A DNA stretch of 24,607 nt from Priapulus caudatus. Its lineage: Eukaryota; Priapulida; Priapulimorpha; Priapulimorphida; Priapulidae. Below, piece by piece: positions 1 to 11,220 of the stretch. Each line of letters starts with the position of its first letter. Position 1 is the first letter of the stretch. The position numbers were made by a program, and so were the translations under genes. Where the stretch lies: NCBI RefSeq assembly GCF_000485595.1, contig NW_014577496.1, positions 87,626 through 112,232 of the forward strand, written 5' to 3'. The notes beneath the pieces are model-generated. The model was not told the DNA's origin and did not search any database. It was given only the letters and a program-made list of their open reading frames with translations.

Positions 1-495
1 ACATATATATATATGATGTCACGCAATCCCTTTTATTGAGATAAAATTTTACATAACGTAATTTGACATAACGTAACATAAGGAATTTGTTAATCTGTGA
101 TTGATTCTTATCACACCATTATTGTCGATGATTAGGCTATACTGTGGCGAATCTAGACGTCTATTCGCACTAATATCCACCCATCAGAAGTACATGATAG
201 AAATGTTATGTACGTTTACGCACGCCTATCTTCGCCCTTTCTCACATTATGCCCTCACTCTCTGTTGTGTAGTGTGCGTAGCCATGCGATTCGTTCTTCT
301 CGGCTGATGCGATGTTTATGGGTAAGTCCATGGAGATTTACAGACAGACTAGAATACGAATCTAATGTGTTATTTCTCGGAGTAAATCGATCGAATGATT
401 ACATGTCGTGGAGCGTGTGGGGGCCGCGGCAACTGCCTTGCTTCGGATTCTGTAACCGTAGTTCTACCAGTGTAGTTATTTCGCTTCCGCTACAT
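1..495. other. No recognised gene, left edge
   Basis: Nothing here resembles a known protein or RNA. The short open frames have no recognisable motifs and no splice context. The first bases are a short (AT)n run. Confidence 0.5.
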
Positions 496-679
496 GGTTA
501 GAGTTCGGGTTCAGGTTAAGGTTAGGGTTATGGTTATGGTTTAGGGTTAGGGTTAGGGTTAGGGTTATGGTTTAGGGTTATGGTTATGGTTTAGGGTTAT
601 GGCTTAGGGTTCGAGATTAGGGTTAGGGATTAGGGTTAGGGTTAGAGTTATGGCTTAGGGTGAGGGTTAGGGTTAGGGT
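496..679 (+). repeat. Degenerate interstitial TTAGGG (telomere-like) tract
   Basis: About 185 bp of TTAGGG units in the G-rich orientation on the plus strand. Many units carry variants such as TTATGG, TTTAGGG and TTAGAG. The best stretch is four near-perfect units around 540-570. TTAGGG is the usual metazoan telomere unit. The decay and the unique sequence on both sides point to an interstitial tract rather than a chromosome end. Confidence 0.9.
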
Positions 680-1275
680 CTACGGTTATTGTTGCGCGGG
701 AGAATATTGTAGACTGCCGATCATCCTAAAAGCTTTCCATGAAGGGACACCGTAAAAAAATATTCACGAAGACTTCGACTGCATGCATACTCAACATTAA
801 ATGGTCGATGTAATTAAATCTCACTTCACAGTAAATATTTCGATATTTTTCCAGCTCTCGGTAAATATTTTTATTCCTATCTAAGTTTTGTTTATAAAGG
901 TACTAAACTTTACTTTTTCGTTTTTACTCTACCGTCATTTTTTAGGAACGAATTCGACTTCACGAAGGCGAAAAATTACGTCTGTCGAATAAACCGTTGT
1001 TTGTGCTAAGGTTGTAAAACACGGCCATTTCGCGTTTCATGATTTACCCCATCAACACCCTCAAACACATGTGATAACATGAAATTTATTTGGTCCTCGG
1101 CTGCGAATGGTTTGCCGTTTACAACCGGCGGCCGTGCGTGTATAGTCGCCAATAGGGGACGCCACTGTGCAATAGTGAATCGAAACTGCAGGCGACAGAT
1201 ATCCACATCCAAGTGTGGCCTTCAGCCACCGGGGGCCTAGGGCCTCGCTGGCGCAATTGATGCCGCCTACGGTAA
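680..1275. other. No recognised gene
   Basis: AT-rich to about 1000, then more GC-rich. The short minus-strand frames around 1006-1369 run into the tandem repeat that follows and show no protein motif. Confidence 0.45.
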
Positions 1276-2361
1276 GCATAATCTTTGCAAAATACGATTT
1301 CTCACGGGAGATATTGCGCATGCGCGCGCACCGTGTTAGGCCGGGCAGTTGCCGGGACCTTACATGCATGGTCTTCCTCCTATTTCTTAAATGATGTCAT
1401 TGATGGAATGTTATCATATAAATCTATGCTAGGATAACTCCTCTTCATTTTAAATGCATAATCTTTGCGAAATACGATTTCTCTCGGGAAATATTGCGCA
1501 TGCGCGCGCACCGTGTTAGGCGTGCAGTGCCATCTGAGGCAAACTTCATAATATAGCTCGCTGAGGGGGAGAGGGGTTGGGAGACTGAGGAAAGGCGGCA
1601 GGGAAGATAGCTGGGGGCGGTAGAAGAAGAAGGAGGCTGAGCGAGGGACAGTGGATGCAAAGGGAAGGACGCGAGGGCATAAAGTAGGTGTTTTGTACCC
1701 TACATTCTAGGGCGCTCTCCCAATTATAAACACATGTCAACTGATAAAAGTTTAATTGGGAAATCTATGCTGAGATACCCCCTAAACATTTTAAATGCAT
1801 ATTCATCACAAAAGATAACTCCTCTGGTGAGATATTGCGCATGCGCTAACACACTAACGTAGCCAGATTGTGTAGGCCTACTGGCTGGTATACGCAGCCG
1901 GGACCTTACATGCATGGTCTTCCTCCTATTTCTTAAATGATGTTTACTGATGGAATGTTATCATATAAATCTATGCTAGGATAACTCCTCTTCATCTTAA
2001 ATGCATAATCTTTGGAAAATACGATTTCTCTAGGGAGATATTGCGCATGCGCGCGCACCGTGTTAGGGGTGCAGTGCCGTCTGAGGCAAACTTCATAATA
2101 TAGCTCGCTGAGGGGGAGAGGGGTTGGAAGACTGAGGAAAGGCGGCAGGTAAGATAGCTGGGGCGGTAGAAGGAGAAGGATGCTGAGCGAGGGACAGGGG
2201 AGGTAAGGGGAAGGACGCGAGGGCATAAAGTAGGTGTTTTGTACCCTGCATGCTATAGTACGCTCTTCTAATTATAAACTCAGGTCTACTGGTAAAAGTT
2301 TATTAGGGAAATCTATGCGGAGATACCCCCTAACCATTTTAAATGCAGAATCATCACAAAA
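1276..2361. repeat. Tandem repeat, 546-bp unit with nested subrepeat
   Basis: Unit 1 spans about 1351-1896 and unit 2 about 1897-2361; the second is cut short at its right end. The repeated landmark GGGACCTTACATGCATGG begins near 1354 and near 1900. A partial unit (1276-1350) precedes them. Inside each unit is a subrepeat of roughly 85 bp. It starts AAATCTATGC and in most copies ends TTGCGCATGCGC, giving TGCGCATGCGC palindromes at 1315, 1495, 1836 and 2042. A purine-rich block follows at about 1560-1670 and 2105-2225. Open frames in the array are repeat shadows. Confidence 0.85.
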
Positions 2362-2571
2362 TATACTGAGGTACTGATAACCTTATTGAATAATATCACA
2401 TCTTCTTACTAAACCCTCAAAAGAAACCTCTAGAACACTTAGTGTTATGCTTCTGAAATACTTCTGTCTACTCCTGAAGATTGTCCGTGTAAAATGTGTG
2501 TGAGCTGAAAGAATAACAAAAAAAACGTAATTTCTTTTCTAACATCCATGCAGCGAGTCGTCGTGTCGCTA
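2362..2571. other. No recognised feature
   Basis: Unique AT-rich sequence between the tandem array and the inverted repeat that follows. No gene or repeat is visible. Confidence 0.4.
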
Positions 2572-2824
2572 GCCGTACGCACCAAGGAACTAAATATAAC
2601 AAGGAGAGGAAGCGGATTGGCTGTGTGCTTTTCGCCTCAAAGGCGCCATCTATGGACCATAATCAACTTAAAAGGCTGTGCAGACCCCGAACCCAAAGAC
2701 AATAGAACAGTAATCGGTTCTAATGGCCAATATGACCAAATATGGCAAAAGATTTTCCAAGATTTGGCCGGCGCTCCTCTCCTTGTTAATAATATAGCTC
2801 TTTGGTGCGCACGAGTCCGGCCTA
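2572..2824. repeat. Imperfect inverted repeat, possible mobile-element remnant
   Basis: The left arm (about 2572-2626) contains GCACCAAGGAACTAAATAT and AACAAGGAGAGG. The right arm (about 2760-2824) carries the reverse complement of the same block with small gaps, around CCTCTCCTTGTTAATAATAT. The spacer is about 135 bp. A 123-codon open frame runs through both arms but resembles no protein family and is probably chance. No target-site duplication was identified. Confidence 0.5.
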
Positions 2825-2829
2825 CGCAA

Positions 2830-4399
2830 CCCGGGCAAGCATTAATGCCACATCAGAACATAACACTGTCAGTGAAACCGGAAGGTCGTTGTTATCAGAA
2901 ACACCGTAAACGGTCCTAAAAAAATCGTAACCCTCGCACAACATACATTAACCGGCGGCTCGACGATCTGCAGCCCGATATCCGCCGAAGCGCGCAACAG
3001 CCGCCTCGCCGCAAAAACTAAACACAGGATCGCTGCCACCTACTACAAATAGCTTACATGCTGCTCTCGAGTAAGGGACTCAAGCCGTATTATCCGGTCC
3101 CGTTCCCAAGCAGTTGGGCCATGTGCAAAGGCGGCCTTTGACTACCCAGGGAGGCAGACAGACTGCTGGAAATGATCAAGCAATACAAAAATTTTTGGCT
3201 ATCGGCGCGCTTTGTTTTCCTGAATAAACAGACGTTAGTTCCCACCGCCATCACTCTAAATCATGTACATCTGCTACTAGATATGCGGTCCAATAATGGC
3301 GGCAACGATCTATCAACGAAGTCTATCATCCCTATCATCTGCCTACCGAAATTGCTGTGCACACCGGTCGGTCGGCATATCGGTATAAGCCGCCGGTGTA
3401 AATCATTTCGCGCGTCTCGTCACTTGGCGCCGAAGAGACGCTAATATGGAGGTTTACTGTAAAATAAATTTGAACGGATGGAGGGGCAAAAACGCTACCT
3501 TCTTCAGACACGCACCAGGTGGATAATGCTAGCTGTAGGTGCGTAGTGTTCTTAAACACCTGGGCGCATAAAAGCTGTGACCCGAGGGTGCATTCATTCT
3601 GCGCGCGTCTACAACTGCAGGCGTGACTAGCTGTTGTTCTCGTGGTGGCGACGACCGCAATGTATAGTGTTATACATATAGTTATTATTTTCTATAAGGA
3701 AACTTTGTGGCCTCTCATCTCAAGTATGCCCTTAGTAAATATGAAGCTACGGTAAATATCGCTCCGCCTACTTCTTCCCGTATGGCATTCTTTCCGTTCT
3801 TCATTAAATCACTCCATCAATCAATGTCGCATTTCTTCAACAGCTGTCTAGCAAAACACATGAAAGAAAGAACATTTATGAGCAATCTATCAACAACATT
3901 CTACCATATCTTAAATTCTGGCCATAATAGCTGTGTGATAACTGTCATGTGTATTTTGTTAACAGTTAAGTTTCAATTGTTTGCTATTGAACTATAGAAA
4001 CTCAACTATATTTAGGAATTTCCTAAAAATTTAATCTGTAATGCCCACTCGCAATCAATTCTAACGTATATGTTCATCATGCCACCGACCATTTATAAAT
4101 CGCTGTCTACCACTGAAGTCACAACATCGCAATGTAGGAATTCTCGCGAACGACCGTGTTCACACTTTGTCATAGTTCCATATGCCGATATGCGTCGACT
4201 GTAATACCCCTCTAAAACTACAAGGCCCTTCGACTTCTGCCACACGCACTGTACCGTAGAGTTTCCTGTCATATAGAATGTGGACTACATCTGCTCGTCA
4301 TTAAGGCAGGTAAATACTTGTCATAAGAAATGAACCTTAGCAGTCAACTGAAGTTGTATTGGTAACTCTGACTTGTAAACAGGACTTGTTCACAATGAA
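2830..4399. other. No recognised gene, 1.57 kb
   Basis: About 2930-3450 is relatively CpG-rich. The short frames (3172-3444 plus, 3335-3559 minus, 3707-3997 plus) have no recognisable domain, and nothing links them by splicing. A TATA-like site near 3567 is listed separately. Confidence 0.4.
3566..3600 (+). promoter_or_regulatory. Possible TATA-type core promoter
   Basis: CATAAAAG at about 3566-3573 is followed roughly 25 bases later by a pyrimidine-rich TCATTC that could serve as an initiator. No gene is recognised downstream, so this rests only on spacing and motif match and could be chance. Confidence 0.15.
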
Positions 4400-4400
4400 N
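4400..4400. other. Single ambiguous base (N)
   Basis: This is the only N in the window. It lies immediately before the first base of homology between the two duplicated blocks (4401 and 13602), which suggests a contig join or unresolved base at the breakpoint. Confidence 0.95.
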
Positions 4401-4915
4401 ACGTCCACGAGGCATCTAACCAGCGTGCATAATGCAAATTATTTCACTCTAGTGCCCAATTTCGGCGAAGAAAATGCAAAAAATGCTATTTCTAGAGACG
4501 AAATAGTGCAACGGTGAACAATTTGCGGAGACTTACTGTTGTATGCCTCCTATAATAATGAAAAATAATATATATATATATATTGTGGAAATATAGAAAT
4601 AAATTGTTATATATTTCAAATAGAGAACAACATAAGAGTTTAAGGATGCTGTGAATATTCGAGTTAGTATGACGGGTCAATTTCAAGCAGTATTATATAT
4701 ATATATGAACTCTAAGCACATATCTGTGTTTGAGTGCTGGATCTCCTCCTTAGCTGCAAGTCCGATAACACAATCATACGTGGCAGGGACACTAGGCAGT
4801 GCACTTCAATCTTTTTTGTTCTTGCATGAAATAAATGAGGACAAGAATGGGAAATCGCTGGTAAATGCCATTCAATAGTCACGGATTCAAGATGGCGTCC
4901 CCCGCTGCTGTCTGC

Positions 4916-5228
4916 TCATCTAATCCTCTGCAGAATACATCCTAAGCAATAATGTGAACAGCATTTGACTTTCTGCGCCGTTATTCCCATGTTGGCCTCA
5001 TTACGAGAGCCACGTAAGAATAGCGGAACACTGTCCTTCTCCACCCTACGAGGTTCCTTTCTTCTTAACGTTGGCGTCCAATCCTCCGCGGCTCCACTCC
5101 GGATATTCTTCAGGTATCTCCATCAGCGGTTTCCCGTCTGTTTCCGGGAAGAAGAGGAATCCGATTGGAGCAAAGAACGCCGATCCACCGAAACAGGAGA
5201 AGGCTGTAGTGGCCGGCAATAACTCTTT
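4916..5228 (-). pseudogene. SLC22-like transporter last exon, broken copy
   Basis: Counterpart of the intact exon at 14120-14428. Reading the minus strand, the final membrane helix and the PETDGKPL motif are still recognisable around 5090-5190. Substitutions give FFAP where the other copy has ILAS. One-base insertions near 5091, 5200-5206 and 5213-5222 break the frame. The acceptor region is also altered by an extra base. It could be a decayed paralogue, a second allele, or a good exon with sequencing errors; the substitutions argue against it being only a misread of the other copy. Confidence 0.6.
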
Positions 5229-5384
5229 GCTGTGATAAGCAACACCGAAACATCGGGCGCTATTTCCTTTCGAGCCAATGGAATTCTAATGGAAAAATCT
5301 GTTGATTTAAAAAAAATGAAAGTCTTTTGAGACTAAATCGACTGGCAATAGCACTATTGATGGTTGCTGTCTAGCAAGACACCA

Positions 5385-5409
5385 GCATTAATCCCTTCTC
5401 GATCGGTAC
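5385..5409 (+). pseudogene. P450 remnant: end of heme-region exon (copy B1)
   Basis: CCCTTCTCGATCG followed by GTACGT is the last stretch of the P450 exon encoding PFSIG, with an intact donor. The rest of that exon is absent upstream, so the homology to the full P450 at 11221-11433 breaks off about here. The surviving codons read SINPFSIG in frame. Confidence 0.55.
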
Positions 5410-5551
5410 GTATCTAACTGAGAGACAATTAAGATAATTCGAGTAAAATAAAATGTACGAGTAAAAATATCAATGAATTCCACATTTCTCTTGGTAAATA
5501 AATGGTTACGCATCGATGAGAGATCAGCTAAATAAGCGTTACAGATTTCAG

Positions 5552-5733
5552 GTGCGGCGCGTATGCTTAGGAGAAATACCTGGCAAAATGTGAACTCTTT
5601 CTGTTCTTCACGAAGCATTCTCAGAACTTTGAATTGAAGCTACCCGAGGGCGAAGACCCATCCTTTAAGGAATATTTGGCCTTCACATACTGCCCTAAGG
5701 AGTATATAATACATCAATTTTAATTCCGAGATA
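5552..5733 (+). pseudogene. P450 last exon, frameshifted (copy B1)
   Basis: Homologous to the intact last exons at 12015-12190 and 14735-14910. It encodes the heme-cysteine segment RRVCLGE, then ELFLFFT, LKLPEGE and a C-terminal tyrosine/isoleucine/proline stretch. Extra or missing bases near 5554, 5577, 5583, 5602 and after 5700 break the frame. Its intron of about 140 bp lacks the insertion found in the full gene. Confidence 0.7.
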
Positions 5734-5901
5734 GAGAAAAGATATATTTGAGGGGTTAATGGTGGATTGAGGAACGTGGAATAGAAGGGTAAATAATGAA
5801 GGGTATTATAATCATTATAGAATATGATAGAAGAGGATGTCAGCGATACATGCGCGTAGGGATCACAAGCACTGTCGCACCAGACACGCCACGCAAGCAT
5901 G

Positions 5902-5921
5902 CCCCCCCCCCACACACACAC
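5902..5921. repeat. Poly-C plus (CA)n microsatellite
   Basis: A run of ten C followed by CA repeats. The same tract recurs in copy B2 near 15073-15091. Confidence 0.8.
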
Positions 5922-6879
5922 TTTGTTTTTACCCTAATTGATGTTATACTTGTATTAATGCTGCCATTAACCTAAAATGTATGTACAGAAATCTTTTTGA
6001 GCTGGTGTAACTAATTATAAATGATCTGTAATTGAATAATATCCATTTCATTACCTAATATAGTTTTAATTACAAACTGTCTCAATTAAGGCATATAAAC
6101 ACAGAAAAATGTCTCAAAAAAAAATGCTTGCTGATCTGACTTTCTTCAACCTTACTTCTACTTTTAACCCTTCTAATGTAGGAAACCTCTCAATCAATTC
6201 CATTTACGTACACACATAAAGATTTACAGGCTCAAAATACAAACATGGCTATGTGGTTTATATTATGAGGATTTTTTTTAAGCAAACAGTTCTTTACAGT
6301 TTATGGGCTTGTCCGTTTAACACATACATCTGTCAACGAGTAAATCATTATATATATACAATTATATATATATATATATATAAACAATTTGCTATAAATA
6401 TTATCTGTAATTACAAACGCATGGTCATATCTTATCAGAAATTAATTTATTCTGTAATGCGCTTTGGTTAACATTCTTAGTGTTAGTGATTGTTATCAGT
6501 GTTCGTAACGATATTAATATAAATATTCTATAGCGCATCAATTCTTATACTTACTTAGATTATCTACAAAATAAACATACACTTATTCACTCTTTATTAT
6601 AAATGGTTGGTTGAGATACGCGTCCACTTGAAATGGAATATAAATCTCCGCAGTGTCTCGCTCCATGAGTACTCGGCAAGGCTAGGGATATGACTCAGTT
6701 CCATATGTAGTTGAGTTGTATTGAGAATACATTGCGATTACTAGGCCAGCAAAAAGTTACGACTGTTAAAATTTTGTAAGAATAACTCCAATAATTCTTG
6801 TATGTATACATGCACGGCAATGTGCGCAGAAAAAAAAGTAAAAGTGAAAGACATATTGTAGTACATATATAGAAACTAT

Positions 6880-7834
6880 AATTGCAATCACACACGTACA
6901 CATACGCGCGTGCGTGCACACACACACATGGCCACGCACGTACTCGCGTAATACGTCAGAATGATCGAGATGTTTATTGCACGCTCAATGAAATAGACTA
7001 GCTATTTGTGTTTGTGTAAGCCGATAAAAACAAATAGAAATACACCTCTAGCCGACCATCATAGAATGAACATCCATGTAAGTGCTTGGCAGTCAGCACA
7101 AGCTCGGGGGTTGTTATTGACACTGATACAAAGTCCACAAATAACTTATCAATGCTAACGCCAATGTGCTGCCGCTTTGCTATAGTTTGCCATGGGCCAT
7201 GGATCCATATAAGGCCATGGGATTTAATCCCCCTACATTCATATCGCCTGCATTCCTAGGAGCCATTGTCATGAACACTTTACTCATAACATAATAGTCC
7301 CAGTTTAAACCAAAAACTTTCTGGGTCAAGAAAAACACTAATCATCATCGGCGGACCAGGATGTTTCGCGCAATGCATTTGATCTGTAAAATCATAAATT
7401 CTGATCACGGTTTAACTATGGCACTCCATTCTTTATATCCATATTACTATATTCACAGAACTTCCCAGAGCCTCGGAGCAACGTGGTAAACATCTGACCT
7501 TCGCTGTGGATATTTTGGGCTCCTGAAAAGTTTATTTTCTCGTCCATCGGGTAGGTTCTTGACGTCACCATCTGCCCGGATTATGCAACTATCATGTATC
7601 AATTAATCTACATCAATCTAAAAATCGAAGTACACGTAAACTAGTTTATTTCTTTCTGAATACTTTGCGCGCATGCCATCCATCAGGCAGGTACCCTGAG
7701 CCGTTTCAATAATAAAGCGATTGTAAATCATTACATATTGTATTCAACGCCAATGACTTAATGTGTATGTAGGGCCTACTCTCTATCGCCTGATGTTTCC
7801 ACGTAAGTGCTATTCTGCAGCAGCATAATTACAC

Positions 7835-7885
<51 letters not shown>

Positions 7886-8493
7886 TGCTGTGCACAAGAC
7901 TCAAAAAAAGATCTAGAGGGTGAGAGGATCATTCTGTGAGTTTCTAGCCCTCTAAGCAAATGTAATCTCAATTTCAAGCAAATTTCATGAAATATTGTTC
8001 AATCATATCGTCACCTACACTGACAATATTTTTATTTTAAAATCCGCAACCTCGCATGCGTGCCGCGTGCACGGATGGCGTGATGTAACACCCACTATAT
8101 CCACAGCATGGTACCGAGGAACGCATGATTATGATGTCCTGTGCCCTCTGCTCGAAAGTACACGCCAATACGGGCATCTCGCTATCACGCTTGCTTGCCA
8201 TGGCGAATTTTTTTTCATTGCTAGCCATCCTGGCAAGTTTATTCATACCTGAATCGGGTGCGTGCTTGACGTTACCTAGTACAAAATATTTAACGTAGCA
8301 ACTAAATGATTACAAATCGAAGGTGCCCGTGGAACAATTTAACGTTTACAAAAAGTAATATAATTTATGAGCGTCTAAGAAAATTAATCGTAAAATTCGA
8401 TGTTTACAATAAAAACTGCACCTTGCACAGTAATATTAAAGGCGCAGCAGCGACCAACATCGTCAGTACTAGCTACACCACAGTACAGACAGC
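6880..8493. other. No recognised gene, 1.6 kb upstream of the P450
   Basis: CA-rich just after the duplication edge, then unique AT-rich sequence. Short opposing frames at 7995-8252 and 8037-8246 overlap on both strands and match nothing recognisable. The last few hundred bases probably hold the P450 promoter and 5' leader, but no TATA box stands out. Confidence 0.4.
7835..7884. repeat. (ACGC)n microsatellite
   Basis: About twelve uninterrupted 4-bp units, 600 bp upstream of the P450 start codon. An alternating purine/pyrimidine tract of this kind can adopt Z-DNA. Confidence 0.95.
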
Positions 8494-8870
8494 ATGGCAG
8501 CTGCGTCAGCTCTAGTGTCGACACTGTTGAGTGGCAGGAATATTCTCGCCATCATCGCCTTTGGTCTGTTAGCTGTTTTCAGTTGGCCGTACTGGCGTCA
8601 CCCCGTAATGCCCCGCCCGGACCGCTAGGGTTGCCCCTGCTGGTTCAATACTCTCATTTGGCAAGCACCGGGACATACCTGAGGTCGCTGACGCAGACGT
8701 ACGGCACCGTCATATCGCTTTACATCGGACCGAGTCGTCGTTGTGCTGAACGATGTCGAATCTGCAAAACAAGCCTTCTCAGTATGGCGACATCGTCTCC
8801 GACGCATGTATCAGGCACTGTCCAAGCGCAGCAGAATGCTTTTTCAATCGGAAGAACAAGCTCTATTTCG
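8494..8870 (+). CDS. P450 exon 1: anchor, PPGP hinge, N-terminal domain
   Basis: Begins MAAASALVSTLL, with a hydrophobic helix NILAIIAFGLLAVFSW acting as signal anchor. A frame change near 8600 leads to NAPPGPLGLPLL, then TYGTVISLYIGPS. A further change gives VVVLNDVESAKQAF, then YGDIVSD, then MYQALSKRS. This is the classic CYP2 order. Donor G|GTAGGT at 8871. Four single-base shifts occur within the exon. Confidence 0.8.
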
Positions 8871-9007
8871 GTAGGTATACTTGCAGGGTAAATACCGCGA
8901 ATATTGCATGTATTTCATGAACACGGCGAAATGTTGTTTGGGTGAAATGCCGTTGTTTGGGGGTGGCTTCATTTTCACATTTAACATAATTGATACATAT
9001 TTTTCAG

Positions 9008-9173
9008 GACTCGTCGAATAATGGCGCATATGGAAAACTCATCGCAAGTTTTCCTTGAATGGCTGCGGGACTTTGGCATGGGGAAAGCGAGCATGGAAGA
9101 GAAAATCAAAGGAGAAATCGGCGCTCTGCTTCCAGAACTAAGATCCTACGAGGGCCGAGCATTTGACAACAGG
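9008..9173 (+). CDS. P450 exon 2: C-helix region
   Basis: Acceptor TTTTTCAG ends at 9007. The exon encodes SSNNGAYGKLI, then after a one-base shift near 9050 LEWLRDFGMGKASMEEKI and a segment ending FDNR. This matches the CYP2 stretch from the start of helix C (usually the W-R motif region) to helix D. Donor AGG|GTAAAT. Confidence 0.8.
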
Positions 9174-9779
9174 GTAAATATTTTTAGTTTTTCCACTATG
9201 CGCGGTTTACAGTCCTTTTAAAAATCTCGTTTTCCGGTTACTCCATGCACATCAATGGCATGCGATTCTCCCCTAGTACTCTTCCTCACGCGGACATTCA
9301 GACATGTCACATCGACGTTCTCACGGGATGTAAAGTTAACATTTTATTAAAATTAGCGCGTAGACCAATTCTAGTATACCAAGTCACCAAGGATATATTA
9401 TAAACCGGTCTTGTAATCGGCTGTGTGTTGACTGATGGTACGAACGATTTGTTGTTATAGTGTGTTGATGTGTAGTTTCCTACCAATGACTTGAAGCGAC
9501 TTTGACCTGTGTTATTACATTTTTACTATCCATATTTGCGCCGTAGATGTTTCCGATCAGATACACATCTATTGCTTCCTCCGAATGCAAACCTAGAAGG
9601 CTAGTCGTTGAATTCATTTGCCGTTTAAAAATAAATACGTCGCCACGTTCATGCACTGAATTCGTGTTCAACATACAATGCTTGTTAACCTACGATAAAA
9701 ATATTAACGAGAACTGTGCCAAAACTATAGTGCGATAGTATCAATGGTCAATCGCTCATCAAAAACCGTTTCGTTTCAG

Positions 9780-9989
9780 TTGCTACTGACGATGCGTTAG
9801 TAACGTCATTTGCAATATCGTGTTCGGAATGCGATACGACTACGGAGACCGCGAATTTCAAGTGTTATGCGACATTGTCAACCAACAAGTGGTGGACCTG
9901 GATCCAGTCAGCCCAGCCAACCAACTACCATTTCTTCGCAATTTTCCACCATTTAAAGGACAATTCGAGAGATTTAGAAAAAACAATAG
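9780..9989 (+). CDS. P450 exon 3: helix E-F/G region
   Basis: Acceptor TTTCAG ends at 9779. It encodes LLLTMR, then after removal of one extra T near 9798 SNVICNIVFGMRYDYGD, the conserved CYP2 segment, and later LPFLRNFPPFKGQFERF. The six-A run at 9978-9983 appears one base too long: with five As the reading FRKTIE continues smoothly into exon 4. Donor AG|GTATTC. Confidence 0.8.
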
Positions 9990-10386
9990 GTATTCGATAG
10001 TGAGTGAAATGAGGAAATTGTTTGTGGTGGAGAGGGAAATAAATGGTCCTTAATTGGAATCTAACGGAAATTTATCATAATCACGCCATGACGACGCCTA
10101 TCCACATTGCATCGAATTATGACATTGTATTGATAAACTCACCATCGCCTCACTGACAATATTAGGCCTCCAATTCTGTAAATGTCTAGATCACAGATCA
10201 GTATACCATCGTCTTTACAGACGTAACAAGTATTACACTAACCATGCCATCTTAAGACGTTGAAGCAATATCGTTGATGTAACTTCAGTAGGAAAATCGC
10301 AATTAACGATTTTAGCGAAGGTTAACAGCGTGCCATCTAATTTTCTAACAATCGTGTTTTTCGAAACCATCTCTGACATTCTACAG

Positions 10387-10500
10387 AAACATATTGCACT
10401 CACCTTGAAAAGCATGATCCAGAGAATGCTAACGATTACATAGATGTCTATCTGAACGAAGTGAAAGCAAGCGAGGCGCGTGGAGAGGATTACTTCAATT
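10387..10500 (+). CDS. P450 exon 4: helix G-H region
   Basis: Flanked by TTCTACAG and T|GTAAGC. It encodes ETYCTHLEKHDPENAND and then YIDVYLNEVK...EDYFN, equivalent to the CYP2 'DP.N.RDFID..L.EM' segment before the I-helix. No internal frameshift. The phase joins to exon 5 to give EDYFNLDQL. Confidence 0.8.
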
Positions 10501-10835
10501 GTAAGCATCTTAATCTGTGAGAATATTCAGGAAACCTCGCGTTGTATACGCGGGTACTTGGCAGAAAAATATATGTCCATTCATCCAACGTATAGTTGCG
10601 GCTTTTATTACATCTCCGGATTATAATAATAAATAATATTATGATTTCTTGGTTTCAAAATAAATATTGTGCGCCAACAGCCAGTCAATGAGACGTGAAA
10701 CCACACCTATTAATTTCAGGAAATCAGACAATCTAGGAGTTATAAGTATAACTTATAGGTAAAATCCATGTATCTCACTCGTCCTAATTCGGTAGAATGT
10801 TCAATAGAACTAAAGAGATGCGCTATATTTTTCAG

Positions 10836-11056
10836 TGGACCAGCTGCGCATAGTTATACTTTCACTCTTCTGCTGGATCGGAGACGACCTCCACCACTCT
10901 GCGCTGGGCGCTCTTGTTCCTCTGTCAAACACCCGGATGTATACAGAAAGTACAGGCAGAAATTGATGACGTAATTGGACGCGGCGTCTGCCATCTATGA
11001 GTGATAAAGCAAAAATGACATACACGGAAGCCACAATCTTGAAATCCAACGTTTAG
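10836..11056 (+). CDS. P450 exon 5: I-helix to K-helix
   Basis: Acceptor TTTTTCAG ends at 10835. It encodes [11 protein letters not shown], then after a one-base shift [17 protein letters not shown], the oxygen-activation I-helix motif. [14 protein letters not shown] follows, and after another shift [17 protein letters not shown] and EIQR, the K-helix ExxR motif. Donor TTAG|GTTCGT. Three shifts, near 10870, 10988 and 11040. Confidence 0.85.
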
Positions 11057-11220
11057 GTTCGTTTACTGGCGCGTAGACGGTGTATGATTTTTTCCTAATA
11101 CTTATGACCGTACGTTTGGCCATCGGTAAAAAGCGTCATGAAGTAACGCGATTACAAACTTCACATAGCCAACAATTGACTTGCCTTGACGCAGCCTCTT
11201 CTGTTTCCTTTCTTTTCTAG

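Larger units (their letters stand above)
4401..6879. repeat. Duplicated block, copy B1 (2479 bp)
   Basis: Collinear, near-identical copy of 13602-16005. Both begin ACGTCCACGAGGCATCTAAC and both end in AGAAACTAT before diverging. The block carries an SLC22-like last exon (minus strand), the truncated 3' end of a P450 (plus strand) and an AT-rich 3' flank. B1 is 75 bp longer than B2. The visible difference is spread over many one-base insertions plus a minority of substitutions. The open reading frames that survive in B2 are broken here. Confidence 0.9.

Noticed and set aside
2548-2919. 123-codon open frame
   Set aside because: It crosses both arms of an inverted repeat, shows no domain, and has no splice or promoter support.
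4492-4686. Small minus-strand frame repeated in both duplicated blocks (also 13650-13886)
   Set aside because: The repetition only reflects the block duplication. The peptide is (TA)n-derived and changes length between copies.
7190-7235. CCATGG-rich small palindromes
   Set aside because: Short and not part of a larger inverted repeat; within chance expectation.
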